Source of the DNA: Streptococcus suis | GTDB taxonomy: Bacteria > Bacillota > Bacilli > Lactobacillales > Streptococcaceae | DNA: 64,000 bases | Direction: 5' to 3' | Assembly (NCBI GenBank): GCA_022354845.1 | Contig: CP031970.1 | Span: 434,001 to 498,000 of the forward strand | Shown here: positions 9,079 through 20,529 of the stretch, piece after piece | Layout of the letters: each line of letters begins with the position of its first letter | How positions within the stretch are numbered: the first letter of the stretch is position 1 | Notes under the pieces: model-generated | The model's input: only the letters and a program-made list of their open reading frames with translations | Told to the model about the DNA's origin: nothing | Databases searched by the model: none | Made by a program: the position numbers and the translations under genes

Positions 9079-10452
9079 ATGTTTGAGAAGATTTTGATTG
9101 CCAATCGTGGTGAGATTGCGGTGCGGATTATTCGTGCGGCCAGGGAATTGGGGATAGCGACAGTAGCTGTCTATTCAGAAGCCGACAAGGAAGCACTCCA
9201 TACCATGTTGGCAGATGAGGCAGTTTGTATTGGACCAGCACGTTCGACAGACTCCTATCTCAATATGCAGGCGGTCATCTCGGCGGCTGTTGTGACAGGT
9301 GCTCAGGCTATTCACCCTGGTTTTGGATTTTTGAGTGAAAACTCCAAATTTGCCACCCTCTGTGAAGAGGTCGGCATCAAGTTTATCGGGCCATCCGAAA
9401 CGGTTATGGATACCATGGGGGATAAAATCAACGCGCGGGCGGAGATGATTAAGGCTCAAGTGCCTGTTATTCCAGGATCAGACGGTGAAGTCTTAACAAT
9501 CCAAGAAGCCCTTGAAATCGCTGAAAAGATTGGCTACCCTGTCATGCTCAAGGCATCGGCAGGTGGTGGCGGTAAGGGGATTCGTAAGGTGGAAAAAGCT
9601 GAAGACTTAGTGCCTGCCTTCGAATCGGCTTCCAGCGAAGCCAAGGCAGCCTTTGGTAATGGCGCTATGTATATAGAGCGGGTCGTTTATCCAGCTCGCC
9701 ATATCGAAGTACAGATCTTGGCGGATCAGCATGGTCATGTCATTCATCTGGGAGAACGGGATTGTTCCCTTCAACGCAATAACCAAAAAGTTTTAGAAGA
9801 AGCTCCGTCTATTGCTATCGGCCAGACCATGCGGGACCGTATCGGTCAAGCAGCTGTGCGGGCTGCCCAGTCAGTTGGTTATGAAAATGCAGGGACCATT
9901 GAGTTCCTCCTGGATGAAGCCAAAGGCGAATTTTACTTCATGGAAATGAACACACGGGTGCAGGTAGAACATCCTGTAACCGAGTTTGTGACTGGTGTGG
10001 ATATTGTCAAGGAGCAGATTAAAATAGCAGCTGGTCAGGAACTCAGTGTCCGTCAAGAAGATGTGCAGATTACAGGTCATGCTATTGAATGCCGTATCAA
10101 TGCCGAAAATCCAGCCTTCAACTTCGCCCCAAGCCCGGGAAAAATCTCCAATCTTTATCTGCCAAGTGGTGGCGTTGGTTTGCGTGTGGACTCGGCAGTT
10201 TATCCGGGCTACACGATTCCACCATACTATGATTCTATGATTGCTAAGGTTATTGTGCATGGAGAAAATCGTTTCGAAGCTCTAATGAAAATGCAACGTG
10301 CGCTTTATGAACTAGAAATTGAAGGAGTGGTAACCAATACGGACTTCCAGTTGGACTTGATTTCTGACAAACGTGTTGTGGCTGGTGATTATGATACAGC
10401 CTATCTTATGGAAGAGTTTTTACCGCACTATCAGGAAGAATTAAAAAAGTAA
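9079..10452 (+). CDS. accC: AccC, biotin carboxylase subunit of acetyl-CoA carboxylase
   Basis: A 457-residue ATP-grasp enzyme that carboxylates biotin on AccB. It shows the N-terminal ANRGEIAVRIIRA, the glycine-rich ATP loop ASAGGGGKGIR near residue 160, and the catalytic segment MEMNTRVQVEHPVTE near 290. The RBS AAAAAGGAGA precedes the ATG. It resumes the operon after the repeat and runs straight into accD and accA. Confidence 0.96.
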   Translation: MFEKILIANRGEIAVRIIRAARELGIATVAVYSEADKEALHTMLADEAVCIGPARSTDSYLNMQAVISAAVVTGAQAIHPGFGFLSENSKFATLCEEVGIKFIGPSETVMDTMGDKINARAEMIKAQVPVIPGSDGEVLTIQEALEIAEKIGYPVMLKASAGGGGKGIRKVEKAEDLVPAFESASSEAKAAFGNGAMYIERVVYPARHIEVQILADQHGHVIHLGERDCSLQRNNQKVLEEAPSIAIGQTMRDRIGQAAVRAAQSVGYENAGTIEFLLDEAKGEFYFMEMNTRVQVEHPVTEFVTGVDIVKEQIKIAAGQELSVRQEDVQITGHAIECRINAENPAFNFAPSPGKISNLYLPSGGVGLRVDSAVYPGYTIPPYYDSMIAKVIVHGENRFEALMKMQRALYELEIEGVVTNTDFQLDLISDKRVVAGDYDTAYLMEEFLPHYQEELKK

Positions 10453-10457
10453 ATTAG

Positions 10458-12097
<1,640 letters not shown>

Positions 12098-12103
<6 letters not shown>

Positions 12104-12122
12104 GAAGACCTAGTATTTTTTT
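12098..12122 (+). terminator. Rho-independent terminator of the FAS operon
   Basis: TACTAGG pairs with CCTAGTA around AAGA and is followed by a run of T's. It begins inside the accA stop region. Confidence 0.85.
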
Positions 12123-12165
12123 GCTAGATTGATACAATGGATAAAATCATTTCAGGAGGTTTTCC

Positions 12166-12625
12166 ATGTTAGTAAAAGCAGATCTATCAAACGCAGAAGA
12201 ATTGCTACCTATTCAGCACCGAGCATTTGCAGCTTTGTATGAGACCTATCAGGACCAGTACAACCCTGCTATTGAAGCTATGGACTATTTTCAATCACGA
12301 TTTGCACGACCAAATTGCACCTACTACAAGATTGTCGAGGAGGGGCACACAGTCAGTTTAGTACGAACAATGGTCACTGAAGATGCTGACCAGGTCTGGT
12401 TAGGCTTGATTGGCATTGATCCAGACCACAGAGGAAAAGGCTATGGTCACAAGGCTATGCTAGAATTAGAAAGCCTATATCCGACAAGTTATCCGTTGGG
12501 TGCTCTGTACCGTCTTACAGGAGCCTAGATTAGTCGCTTTCTATGAAAAACTTGTCAAAACCGAACCTGAACAAGAGGCTATGGACATGGTCTACATGGA
12601 GAAATGGATTTTGGAGCCAAAAAAA
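12166..12625 (+). pseudogene. Frameshifted GNAT-family acetyltransferase
   Basis: The first 120 codons give a GNAT N-terminus through the acetyl-CoA motif GLIGIDPDHRGKGYGHKAM, then the frame ends at 12528. The next frame, open across the join at about 12490, supplies the expected C-terminal part TVLQEPRLVAFYEKL. One frameshift therefore separates the two halves. The second half also lacks the usual Gly-Phe after EKL and runs without a stop into the downstream terminator. The end coordinate is approximate. A sequencing error cannot be excluded. Confidence 0.75.
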
Positions 12626-12665
12626 AACGTTTCTGTTAGTCAGTTGGATAACGGAAACGTTTTTT
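12622..12665. terminator. Bidirectional terminator between the GNAT remnant and the PspC gene
   Basis: AAAAAACGTTTC (12622-12633) is the reverse complement of GAAACGTTTTTT (12654-12665), with A's on one side and T's on the other, as expected for a shared terminator between convergent genes. Confidence 0.8.
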
Positions 12666-12668
12666 ATT

Positions 12669-12887
12669 TTAATTTAATTCTGATTTATCAGGTAAAAGTA
12701 TGGCCAGAACGATATAGGCAGTTAAAAAAGGTAAATTAGTGATAATGGCCAAGAAGATGACAACCAATCGAACGTTTTCTAACTTCCAACCATAGTTTTC
12801 ATACAGGTCAAAATAGTCATATAGTCCAGCGATAACACCAGCAATTTCTTTACGACTTTTATCTTTATACCATTTCTTTGGCTTCAT
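12669..12887 (-). CDS. PspC-domain small membrane protein
   Basis: A 72-residue protein. The N-terminal KEIAGVIAGLYDYFDL matches the PspC domain (phage-shock protein C family), followed by one hydrophobic segment from about residue 41 to 66. PspC-domain proteins act in membrane-stress responses in other bacteria; a role here is inferred only from the domain. It lies directly downstream of serS on the same strand and may be read from the same transcript. Confidence 0.75.
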   Translation of the reverse strand: MKPKKWYKDKSRKEIAGVIAGLYDYFDLYENYGWKLENVRLVVIFLAIITNLPFLTAYIVLAILLPDKSELN

Positions 12888-12896
12888 ATCTCACTC

Positions 12897-14171
12897 CTAT
12901 GGTTTAATAACTTCTATCCCACCCATGTATGGACGGAGTACTTCGGGAATAGTAACAGAGCCGTCTTCATTTTGGTAGTTTTCAAGGACGGCAGCCACGG
13001 TACGACCAACTGCCAAACCAGACCCATTGAGGGTGTGGAGCAATTTGACCTTGCCTTCAGCAGCATCGCGGTAGCGGATTTGGGCACGACGGGCTTGGAA
13101 ATCCTCGGTATTTGAACAGCTTGAGATTTCACGGTAGGCATTTTGGGCAGGAATCCAGACTTCTAAGTCATAGGTTTTGGCTGCTGAGAAGCCCATATCC
13201 CCTGTACAGAGGGACAAAACGCGGTAAGGCAAGCCTAATTTTTGAAGGATATTTTCTGCGTTTGCTGTCATTTTTTCCAATTCATCATAAGATTGCTCTG
13301 GTGTGGCAAATTTGACCATTTCAACCTTGTGGAATTGGTGGAGGCGGATAAGACCGCGGGTATCACGACCAGCAGAACCTGCTTCAGAGCGGAAAGATGG
13401 GCTCATAGCTGTGAAGTAGATTGGCAGGTCTTTTTCTTCCAAAATCTCGTTGCGGTAGTAGTTGGTCAATGGTACCTCCGCAGTTGGAATGAGGACATAG
13501 TTAGTATCAGCCAACTCAAACGTATCTTCTTTAAATTTTGGATATTGACCGGTACCATACATTGAGTCATGGTTAACCATGTAAGGCGTGATAATTTCTT
13601 GGTAGCCTTCTGCGATATGCTCATCCAACATGAAGTTATAAAGGGCACGCTCCAAACGAGCACCTAAGTTTTTGTAGAAGAGGAAGCGGGCACCAGTTAC
13701 TTTTGCACCACGTTCCCAGTCCAGAATGTCAAGGTCTTCACCCAAATCCCAGTGAGCTTTTGGCTCGAAAGTAAATTCACGGGGGGTTCCCCAACGGCGA
13801 ACTTCCACGTTTTCCTCTTCGTCTGCCCCAACTGGAACAGAATCATGAGGAGTATTTGGAAGAACTGCAAGGATGGCATTTAGATTTTCATCAATTTCCA
13901 AGAGTTCTGCATCTAAATTTTTCACTTCTGCAGACAATTTTTGCATAGCAGCAATCTTATCATCTACATTTTCTTTGTTACGTTTTGCTTGGGCAATTTC
14001 TGCAGAAACTGTGTTACGTTCAGCTTTTAATTCTTCTACAGTAACCAAGATTTCACGGCGTTTTGCATCCAATTCTTTGATATTTTCCAAGCTTTCAGCA
14101 GTTACACCACGTGTAGCTAATTTAGAAGCTACTCCGTCAAAATCTGTACGAATACGTTTTATATCTAACAT
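12897..14171 (-). CDS. serS: SerS, seryl-tRNA synthetase
   Basis: A class II synthetase of 424 residues from the conserved start [11 protein letters not shown]. The N-terminal coiled-coil arm spans about 30-100. Motif 2 includes [17 protein letters not shown] and motif 3 the [10 protein letters not shown] segment. A TTG 15 bases further upstream is in frame, but neither start has a clear Shine-Dalgarno, so the start is set by homology. The long leader contains a T-box. Confidence 0.93.
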   Translation of the reverse strand: MLDIKRIRTDFDGVASKLATRGVTAESLENIKELDAKRREILVTVEELKAERNTVSAEIAQAKRNKENVDDKIAAMQKLSAEVKNLDAELLEIDENLNAILAVLPNTPHDSVPVGADEEENVEVRRWGTPREFTFEPKAHWDLGEDLDILDWERGAKVTGARFLFYKNLGARLERALYNFMLDEHIAEGYQEIITPYMVNHDSMYGTGQYPKFKEDTFELADTNYVLIPTAEVPLTNYYRNEILEEKDLPIYFTAMSPSFRSEAGSAGRDTRGLIRLHQFHKVEMVKFATPEQSYDELEKMTANAENILQKLGLPYRVLSLCTGDMGFSAAKTYDLEVWIPAQNAYREISSCSNTEDFQARRAQIRYRDAAEGKVKLLHTLNGSGLAVGRTVAAVLENYQNEDGSVTIPEVLRPYMGGIEVIKP

Positions 14172-14277
14172 AACTATGGATACCAAGAGCAGAGTAGGTA
14201 CAAGTCAAAGTAGAAAGTTACTAGAAAGTTTAGATTTTTTAGGTGGCTTTTTACTTTGACAGAGCCCAATGCTCTAG

Positions 14278-14319
14278 TTCAATTTTTAGCATCTTGAGTG
14301 ACGATGAAATTGAACTTTC
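14278..14319 (-). other. Long hairpin in the serS leader between T-box and start codon
   Basis: GTTCAATTT and AAATTGAAC form a 9-bp stem enclosing a second short stem (CATC/GATG). It lies after the T-box terminator and before serS. No known leader class was recognised; it may be mRNA structure only. Confidence 0.4.
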
Positions 14320-14329
14320 CTTTCTTTTT

Positions 14330-14520
14330 TTAAAATAAAACGCACACATGAGTAACTACTGGAGCGATATTTACCGCGGTTCCATCCAGTTTCACATGTG
14401 TGCACTTTTTAATATTTAATTTTAGTAGCAACGGTAGAATTTCATTAATTTTACTTATCTGCTCACAGCAACCGCAGACTTTCTGAAAAGCTAAACTAAT
14501 TACTTATCCGTTTGTCTTAT
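14330..14520 (-). promoter_or_regulatory. Serine T-box riboswitch upstream of serS
   Basis: On the reverse strand the T-box core GGATGGAACCGCGG lies at 14374-14387. Competing GC-rich arms GCACACATG and CATGTGTGC form the terminator, followed by GTTTTATTTT. Uncharged tRNA-Ser would stabilise the antiterminator and let serS be transcribed. A candidate specifier TCT followed by A lies at 14436-14438. The outer boundary is approximate. Confidence 0.85.
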
Positions 14521-14533
14521 TATACTTGATTTT

Positions 14534-14905
14534 CTATTTTTTGGCAAATAGATTAAAAATTTTTCTTCCAATTGTTTGAATGAGGGTTGGTAATTTGACG
14601 ACTTTCTCATTACCGATATGCTCACGAGCAACTTTGAGAATTTTACCAGAGTCTTTGGAAGCAAACAGGAATCGACTTTTTTTGGTGTAAATTTCAAAAT
14701 GTCGACTGATTGTTTTTCCAGAAACATTTGCACCAATGCTAGTCATCTCTGACCAAGGAATCTGGATATAACGCTCAACGTTGCTATCAGGATAGAATTC
14801 TAGAGCCTTGTCACCAAGTAAAAATTTGCCAACCTTACCACCAAATCCCATGTAAGAAACTCCTGTGGTTTGTAGCTCAATGCTTGTATTTTGTGATTGT
14901 GCCAT
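14534..14905 (-). CDS. manO: ManO, DUF956 protein of the mannose PTS operon
   Basis: A 123-residue soluble protein of the DUF956/ManO family, found downstream of manLMN in streptococci, lactococci and listeriae. Recognisable segments are TGVSYMGFGGKVGKFLLGD near the N-terminus and NVSGKTISRHFEIYT in the middle. Its function is poorly defined; a regulatory or accessory role in mannose-PTS expression has been proposed for relatives. A terminator separates it from manN, so it may be transcribed by read-through or from the TATAAT-like box just upstream. Confidence 0.8.
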   Translation of the reverse strand: MAQSQNTSIELQTTGVSYMGFGGKVGKFLLGDKALEFYPDSNVERYIQIPWSEMTSIGANVSGKTISRHFEIYTKKSRFLFASKDSGKILKVAREHIGNEKVVKLPTLIQTIGRKIFNLFAKK

Positions 14906-14939
14906 AGTGTTCCCTTCTTAGATATTCATTATATCATAA

Positions 14940-14959
14940 AACCCCGCATTTGCGGGGTA
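14940..14959 (-). terminator. Terminator after manN
   Basis: ACCCCGC/GCGGGGT stem followed on the reverse strand by TTTTATG. It lies between manN and manO and probably reduces ManO expression relative to the PTS subunits. Confidence 0.85.
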
Positions 14960-14964
14960 ATTGA

Positions 14965-15876
14965 TTACATAATTCCGAAGAAACGAGCAAGAATACCTAC
15001 GATGAAGAGACCGATAATCATTGTGATTGGTGTTACTTTTTTCTTAAGCAAGTACATGCAGAGGAAAGTAAGGAGAAGTCCCATCAAACCTGGAATCAAA
15101 CTGTCCAACTGGCCTTGTAAAGTTTGTGCTTGAGTTGGTTCAAGGCTAAATCCGCCAAGAGCTTGACCAAGAATACCTTTCAACTCAGTACCAGTAACTG
15201 TACCTTCTGGGAAGACAATGTAGGCACCTTCTGACAATTGTTTAGCAGGAAGGTTTACAGAGAAAGTAATAGAAACCCAACGTTGAACAAGTACAGCAAG
15301 AATGAACATACCAAGGATAGAAGCACCTTTTGTAATATCTTGTAGGATACCACCTGACATGTCTTTAGTGATTTCACTACCAGCTTTGTAACCAAATTCT
15401 TGAGTATACCAGAGGAAGGCCATACGGATAGCATTCCATCCGATAAAGAATAGAAGTGGACCAACGATGTTACCAGTCATTGCAAGTGAAGCACCAAGGG
15501 CACCGAGAATCGGACGAACAGTAAACCAGAAAACTGGGTCACCGATACCTGCAAGAGGTCCCATCATACCGATTTTCACACCTTGGATTGCTGTGTCATC
15601 GATTTCAGCACCATTAGCACGTTCTTCTTCTAGGGCAAGTGTTACACCAAGGATTGGAGAAGCAACATATGGGTGTGTGTTGAAGAATTCCAAGTGGCGC
15701 TCAAGGGCAGCAGCTTGATCTTCTTTTTTAGTGTAGAGTTTTTTGATAGCTGGAATCATTGCATATGCCCAACCTAAGTTTTGCATACGCTCGTAGTTCC
15801 AAGAACCTTGAAGGAAGGTTGAACGCCACCAAACTTTTTTACGATCGCTTACGGAAAGTTGAATTTTTTCTGACAT
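14965..15876 (-). CDS. manN: ManN, mannose-family PTS permease component IID
   Basis: A 303-residue IID subunit. The N-terminal DRKKVWWRSTFLQGSWNYERMQNLGW and the segment GPLAGIGDPVFWFTVRP are typical of the family. The C-terminal part has several hydrophobic segments ending in IVGILARFFGIM. With ManM it forms the membrane channel for mannose, glucose and glucosamine uptake. Codon use is strongly biased, as in highly expressed genes. Confidence 0.95.
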   Translation of the reverse strand: MSEKIQLSVSDRKKVWWRSTFLQGSWNYERMQNLGWAYAMIPAIKKLYTKKEDQAAALERHLEFFNTHPYVASPILGVTLALEEERANGAEIDDTAIQGVKIGMMGPLAGIGDPVFWFTVRPILGALGASLAMTGNIVGPLLFFIGWNAIRMAFLWYTQEFGYKAGSEITKDMSGGILQDITKGASILGMFILAVLVQRWVSITFSVNLPAKQLSEGAYIVFPEGTVTGTELKGILGQALGGFSLEPTQAQTLQGQLDSLIPGLMGLLLTFLCMYLLKKKVTPITMIIGLFIVGILARFFGIM

Positions 15877-15894
15877 GGTTAAATCTCCCTTCTC

Positions 15895-16704
15895 TTAGTA
15901 GTCTTCAAGAATATCGCCGATTGGGTCGTTAGATGAAGCACCACCGTTACCAGAACCACCTTGTTTAGACAAGTTAAGGTAGATAATGGCAATTGCAACA
16001 CCGATAACACCAAGTGCGATAAGAGTCAATTGGCTAATTGCAGCAAATGCAAAACCAAGTGCGAAGAATGGCCAAACTTCACGAGTTGCCATCATGTTGA
16101 TAACCATTGCATAACCAACCGCAACAACCATACCACCACCAACGGCCATACCACCTGACAACCATGCCGGCATTGCTTCAAGTACTGATTGAACAGCTTC
16201 TGCAGGAATTGCAAGAAGAAGAGCAGCAGGAATGGCAATACGCAAACCTTGGAGAAGGAGAGCAAATAAGTGGTAACGTTCTACTGCAGCAAAGTTAGCA
16301 CTTTTAGCAGCATTATCAGCACCGTGTACAAGACCGACTGAGATTGTACGTACAATCATAGTAAGGAAAAGACCAGCTACTGCAAGAGGGATAGAAGTTG
16401 TAGTAGCAACGGCAATACCTTCAGTTGTGAAGTCTCCACCTTTAATCATGATGATAGCAGCAGCAACTGAAGCGAGAGCGGCGTCAGGAGCAACAGCTGC
16501 ACCAATGTTAGCCCAACCAAGGGCAATCATTTGTAGAGAACCACCAAGCATAACACCTGCAGCTAAGTTACCAGTAACGAGACCGATAAGGGTACAAGCA
16601 ACCAATGGTTGATGGAATTGGAATTCGTCAAGGATACCTTCAAGACCAGCAAAGAAGGCGACGATGACAACGAGAATTGCAGAAATAAATGTAATATCTG
16701 ACAT
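15895..16704 (-). CDS. manM: ManM, mannose-family PTS permease component IIC
   Basis: A 269-residue integral membrane protein with many hydrophobic segments; the GLVTGNLAAGVMLGGSLQMIALGW region is the IIC signature. The tail after residue 245 is glycine- and asparagine-rich and then acidic. It lies between manL and manN with short gaps. Man-family IIC/IID pairs also serve as receptors for class IIa bacteriocins in related bacteria. Confidence 0.95.
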   Translation of the reverse strand: MSDITFISAILVVIVAFFAGLEGILDEFQFHQPLVACTLIGLVTGNLAAGVMLGGSLQMIALGWANIGAAVAPDAALASVAAAIIMIKGGDFTTEGIAVATTTSIPLAVAGLFLTMIVRTISVGLVHGADNAAKSANFAAVERYHLFALLLQGLRIAIPAALLLAIPAEAVQSVLEAMPAWLSGGMAVGGGMVVAVGYAMVINMMATREVWPFFALGFAFAAISQLTLIALGVIGVAIAIIYLNLSKQGGSGNGGASSNDPIGDILEDY

Positions 16705-16735
16705 GTTGTAATCCTTTCTATACTAACAGATCGAT

Positions 16736-17728
16736 TTATTGAACGTTTGCCTTGTTGATAAGTTCAAATAAGTCTTTTTTCGAATCGTTTGGTACTTTAC
16801 GAACGTCAAATTTCACTCCAAGGTCACGCAATTTTTCAAATGTTGCAACGTCATCTTTATCCATTGATAATACGTTGTTGACCATTGTTTTACCAGTTGA
16901 GTGAGCCATAGAACCGACGTTCAATTCTTTGATTTCAAGTCCGCCTTCAATCGCTTCAAGAGCTTCTTGAGGCGTTTCGAAAAGAATCAAGGCATGTGTA
17001 TTACCAAAGCGAGGGTCTTTTGATACCTCAATCAATTTCTTGATTGGTACAACGTTCGCTTTTACGTTACCAGGTGCAGCCTGTTTGATGAGCTGTTTGC
17101 GCAATTCATCTTTTGCAACCGTATCAGATGCAACGATAATACGATCTACTTTAGAAGCAGGAGTCCAACCAGTTGCCACTTGACCATGCAAGAGACGCGA
17201 ATCGATACGAGCCAAGTTGATTTTCAACTTGCCGTCACCAATAACAGTTCCTGGAGGGATAGCACCTTGAGGTGCAGCAGGAGTGGCAGTTGCCACAGGA
17301 GTAGCCTCAGCTGGTTGAAGTTCTTCTGGAAGAACCTTCACTCCATCCTTGGCTTCCTTAATAATGTTTGCCGCAACTTCTTCCACACCAGCAGAAGCAT
17401 TAATCATACGTTCTGTGTATGCTTGGATAAGCATTGGCAAGTTTAGACCTGTGATGATTACTACCTTGCGGTCTGGATTTTCACCAGCTACGCGGCTTGC
17501 TTGGTTAAATGGTGAACCACTCCAAAGGTCAGCCAAAACCAAAACTTCATCATCGGCATCGAATGCGTCAACGGCTGCATTCAGCTTGGCATATAAATCA
17601 TCAGGACCTTCGCTTGGCATAAAAGTAACGACTTGTACTTTTTCTTGTTCGCCAAAGATCATTGAACCTGACTGATGAATACCAGCAGCAAATTCGCCAT
17701 GACTTGCAATAATGATTCCAATACTCAT
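16736..17728 (-). CDS. manL: ManL, mannose-family PTS component IIAB
   Basis: A 330-residue fusion of IIA (residues 1-140) and IIB (about 165-330), joined by an Ala/Pro linker. The IIA phosphorylation histidine is His10 in [11 protein letters not shown]; the IIB histidine is in [15 protein letters not shown]. It passes phosphate from HPr to sugar entering through ManMN. It is first in the operon and has a near-consensus promoter with a cre-like site. Confidence 0.96.
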   Translation of the reverse strand: MSIGIIIASHGEFAAGIHQSGSMIFGEQEKVQVVTFMPSEGPDDLYAKLNAAVDAFDADDEVLVLADLWSGSPFNQASRVAGENPDRKVVIITGLNLPMLIQAYTERMINASAGVEEVAANIIKEAKDGVKVLPEELQPAEATPVATATPAAPQGAIPPGTVIGDGKLKINLARIDSRLLHGQVATGWTPASKVDRIIVASDTVAKDELRKQLIKQAAPGNVKANVVPIKKLIEVSKDPRFGNTHALILFETPQEALEAIEGGLEIKELNVGSMAHSTGKTMVNNVLSMDKDDVATFEKLRDLGVKFDVRKVPNDSKKDLFELINKANVQ

Positions 17729-17800
17729 TATTGATCCTCCTAAATTTTTTTAGATCCTATGAAAGTCTGAAAAGGCCTTCATATTCCTTGTAACGTGTAT

Positions 17801-17829
17801 ATTATAAAACGCTTACATAAAAATGTCAA
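17801..17829 (-). promoter_or_regulatory. manLMN promoter with embedded cre-like site
   Basis: On the reverse strand TTGACA (17824-17829) and TATAAT (17801-17806) are separated by exactly 17 bp, a full consensus promoter. TGTAAGCGTTTTAT (17804-17817) lies over the spacer and -10 and resembles a catabolite-response element, though its 3' half is imperfect. CcpA control is inferred. Confidence 0.8.
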
Positions 17830-17979
17830 GTATATATGTAAATAAGTTTGGGAAAACTTTCAGAAAAACTATAAAATAATACTGCTTCGCATATGTTTTA
17901 TTGGCCGAAGAACTCCTGATATCATCACTTTTGTACAAAACAAAAACTCTGAAAATAATTTTTCAGAGCATATAATTTT

Positions 17980-18795
17980 TTATAAAAATAATTTTTCTAA
18001 TTCTTTTGCGACACCATCTTCAAAATTGGCAAATTCAGTCATCTGATCAGCATGGGGGCGAAGTGTGTCACTACAGTTTTTCATGCCATATGCTTTTCCA
18101 GCGAGGTCAAGCATTTCTACATCATTATGTTCATCCCCAAATGCAATCAAATCTTTTGCATCTAATTGAAATATATCCAATAAATAAATCAAAGCTGAAG
18201 CCTTAGTAACACCTTTTGCACAGGTTTCCAATACATTGAGAGGTCCACCCCAGGTATTGATTTCTAATTCATTCTTGAAATAAGATCTCATTTCTTCCGC
18301 AAGTGCGTATTTATCAGTTGCTCTTGTCTGCATGAGGATTGAATGTGGGTCAGAAGTGATTAATTCAGGTTTAATAAGTGTATCAGGTGTTATTTGTTCA
18401 ACTCCCATCAAGCTAGGATCAACTCGGTCCAGATGATTTTGTGTAATAAAGAATTTATTTTTATACTCACCAGCAATAAACTCGGCTTCAAATGTATCTT
18501 CAGATTTTAAAAATTCTAATAGATAGCTTTTATCGATTAAAACATTCTTTTCCCATTCCCATCTTCGATTTGGAATATGTACCAATGACCCGTTAAAATT
18601 AATCATCGGTGTATCTAACTCCAGTTGTTGATAGAATGTTTCAGCCATCCGATAGGGGCGTCCAGTAGCAATTAAAACTAGGTGTCCCTGTTTTCTTACT
18701 TTTTTAATTGTAGAGATTGTGTACTCGGATAATTGGCTTTCTTGATTTAAAAGCGTTCCATCCAAATCAATTGCTATCATTTTTTTCTTCATCAT
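17980..18795 (-). CDS. Cof-type HAD phosphatase
   Basis: A 271-residue HAD IIB protein. Motif I is AIDLDGTLLN near the N-terminus, the threonine of motif II is in LIATGRPY, the lysine is in KGVTKASALIYLL near 195, and motif IV is AFGDEHNDVEML near 218. The large central cap domain is typical of Cof/YkrA-like sugar-phosphate or cofactor phosphatases. Substrate unknown. It starts with two adjacent Met codons, so the exact start is uncertain by 1 residue. Confidence 0.88.
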   Translation of the reverse strand: MMKKKMIAIDLDGTLLNQESQLSEYTISTIKKVRKQGHLVLIATGRPYRMAETFYQQLELDTPMINFNGSLVHIPNRRWEWEKNVLIDKSYLLEFLKSEDTFEAEFIAGEYKNKFFITQNHLDRVDPSLMGVEQITPDTLIKPELITSDPHSILMQTRATDKYALAEEMRSYFKNELEINTWGGPLNVLETCAKGVTKASALIYLLDIFQLDAKDLIAFGDEHNDVEMLDLAGKAYGMKNCSDTLRPHADQMTEFANFEDGVAKELEKLFL

Positions 18796-18914
18796 TTAAT
18801 GTTTATATTACTCCATTTTATAGCTAATAAGTGACAGTATATCAAAAACCAGTAAGATAATCAAAAAATTAATAGTTCAGCTATTTAATAGTAGAGAATG
18901 CAATATAGTTCACA

Positions 18915-18980
18915 AAAAACGAACGTTTCAACAAATATTTAAGAGGATTCTGTAAAAATTACTGGAAAAAGCGTTCATTT
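18915..18980 (+). promoter_or_regulatory. Pair of inverted PurBox-like sites before the purine permease
   Basis: AAAAACGAACGTTT (18915-18928) and AAAAGCGTTCATTT (18967-18980) contain CGAACG and its inverse CGTTCA. Two facing PurBoxes are the usual PurR target in Firmicutes. Spacing here is about 47 bp between cores, wider than the typical B. subtilis arrangement, so the call is tentative. Confidence 0.45.
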
Positions 18981-18983
18981 CTA

Positions 18984-19012
18984 TTGAAATATTATTTTAT
19001 TTCCGGTATAAT
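18984..19012 (+). promoter_or_regulatory. Promoter of the purine permease gene
   Basis: TTGAAA (18984-18989), 17-bp spacer, TATAAT (19007-19012). Transcription would start about 30 bases before the coding start, leaving no room for a purine riboswitch. Confidence 0.8.
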
Positions 19013-19049
19013 AAGTTTATTGTTCGTGAATAAAGGAGAAAAATGAAAA

Positions 19050-20510
19050 ATGGACAAGTTTTTTAAACTAAAAGAACATAATACGACTGTTTCGACAGAG
19101 ATTATGGCAGGGCTTACGACATTCTTTGCAATGTCATATATTTTATTTGTTAACCCAAGCATTTTGAGTGTTGCGGGTATGCCAACACAAGCTGTTTTCT
19201 TGGCGACCATTATTGCCAGTGCGGTCTCTACATTAGTAATGGGGCTATTTGCAAATGTACCTTATGCTTTGGCACCAGGTATGGGGTTGAATGCCTTTTT
19301 CACCTATACAGTAGTTATTGGTTTGGGCTTCACATGGCAAGAAGCACTTGGTATGGTATTCTTGTGTGGTTTGTTTAATATCTTTATCACAGTTACAAAA
19401 GTTCGTAAAAGTATTATTAAGGCGATTCCTGTTAGCTTGCAACATGCTATTGGTGGAGGTATTGGGGTATTTGTAGCCTACCTTGGTTTCAAAAATTCTA
19501 ACTTGATTACTTTCCTAACATCTGGTTCAGATATCATTACAGTCAATGGTGTTGCCCCGGCGGATGCAACAGCAGAAACATTCTCAAATGGTGTTTTCTC
19601 TGTCTTAGCTGGCGGTGGTGTAGTTCCTTCTATCACAACCTTCACTGATCCAAGTGTACTTCTTACTGTATTTGGTCTGATTCTTACAGCTGTTTTGGTT
19701 ATTAAAAATGTACGTGGTGCTATCTTGATTGGTATTATCGCGACAACTTTAGCAGGTATCCCAGCAGGTGTAGTTGATTTATCTTCTATTAGTTTTGCAG
19801 ATAATCATATTGGTTCAGCATTTGGAGAATTAGGGACAACCTTCCTTGCAGCCTTTGGAGGAATCGGCTCACTATTTGCTGATTCAAGCCGTTTACCATT
19901 AGTATTGATGACCATTTTTGCATTCAGTTTGTCAGATACATTCGATACTTTGGGTACGTTCATTGGTACAGGTCGTAAGACTGGTATCTTCTCTGCTGAA
20001 GATGAAAAAGCACTTGAAAATGGCACAGGTTTCAATTCAAAAATGGATAGAGCGCTCTTTGCAGATGCAATTGGTACATCTATTGGTGCCATCTTTGGTA
20101 CTTCAAATACCACAACCTATGTTGAGTCTGCTGCAGGTATCTCAGCAGGTGGGCGTACAGGTTTGACAGCTGTCACAACAGCAGTTCTCTTCCTTCTTTC
20201 TATTCTTATTTTGCCATTTGTTGGAATCGTGCCAGCGGCAGCGACATCTCCAGCCTTGATTATTGTCGGTGTCATGATGGTATCCTCATTCCTTGATGTG
20301 GATTGGAGCCGATTTGAAGATGCGCTTCCAGCCTTCTTTGCAGCCTTCTTTATGGCACTATGCTTCTCTATCTCTTACGGTATTGCAGCAGCCTTTATCT
20401 TCTATTGCTTGGTAAAAGTTTCAACAGGTAAGGCTAAAGAAATTCACCCAATTCTTTGGGGTGCTACAGCACTGTTTATTTTAAACTTTATCATTTTGGC
20501 CATTATCTAA
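19050..20510 (+). CDS. NCS2-family purine (guanine/hypoxanthine) permease
   Basis: A 486-residue AzgA/PbuG-like permease with about 12-14 membrane segments. It begins FKLKEHNTTVSTEIMAGLTTF and has the family segments GMGLNAFFTY near residue 75 and SDTFDTLGTFIGTGRKTG near 300. It imports hypoxanthine, guanine or adenine by proton symport. The ATG at 19050 lies 10 bases after AAAGGAG; an earlier ATG at 19043 is out of frame and ends after seven codons. Monocistronic, with its own promoter and terminator. Confidence 0.92.
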   Translation: MDKFFKLKEHNTTVSTEIMAGLTTFFAMSYILFVNPSILSVAGMPTQAVFLATIIASAVSTLVMGLFANVPYALAPGMGLNAFFTYTVVIGLGFTWQEALGMVFLCGLFNIFITVTKVRKSIIKAIPVSLQHAIGGGIGVFVAYLGFKNSNLITFLTSGSDIITVNGVAPADATAETFSNGVFSVLAGGGVVPSITTFTDPSVLLTVFGLILTAVLVIKNVRGAILIGIIATTLAGIPAGVVDLSSISFADNHIGSAFGELGTTFLAAFGGIGSLFADSSRLPLVLMTIFAFSLSDTFDTLGTFIGTGRKTGIFSAEDEKALENGTGFNSKMDRALFADAIGTSIGAIFGTSNTTTYVESAAGISAGGRTGLTAVTTAVLFLLSILILPFVGIVPAAATSPALIIVGVMMVSSFLDVDWSRFEDALPAFFAAFFMALCFSISYGIAAAFIFYCLVKVSTGKAKEIHPILWGATALFILNFIILAII

Positions 20511-20529
20511 CATGGTTTATATACATCAA

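Noticed and set aside
18830..19049. Purine riboswitch upstream of the purine permease
   Set aside because: No conserved purine-aptamer loops or P1 stem were found, and the -10 lies about 38 bases before the coding start.
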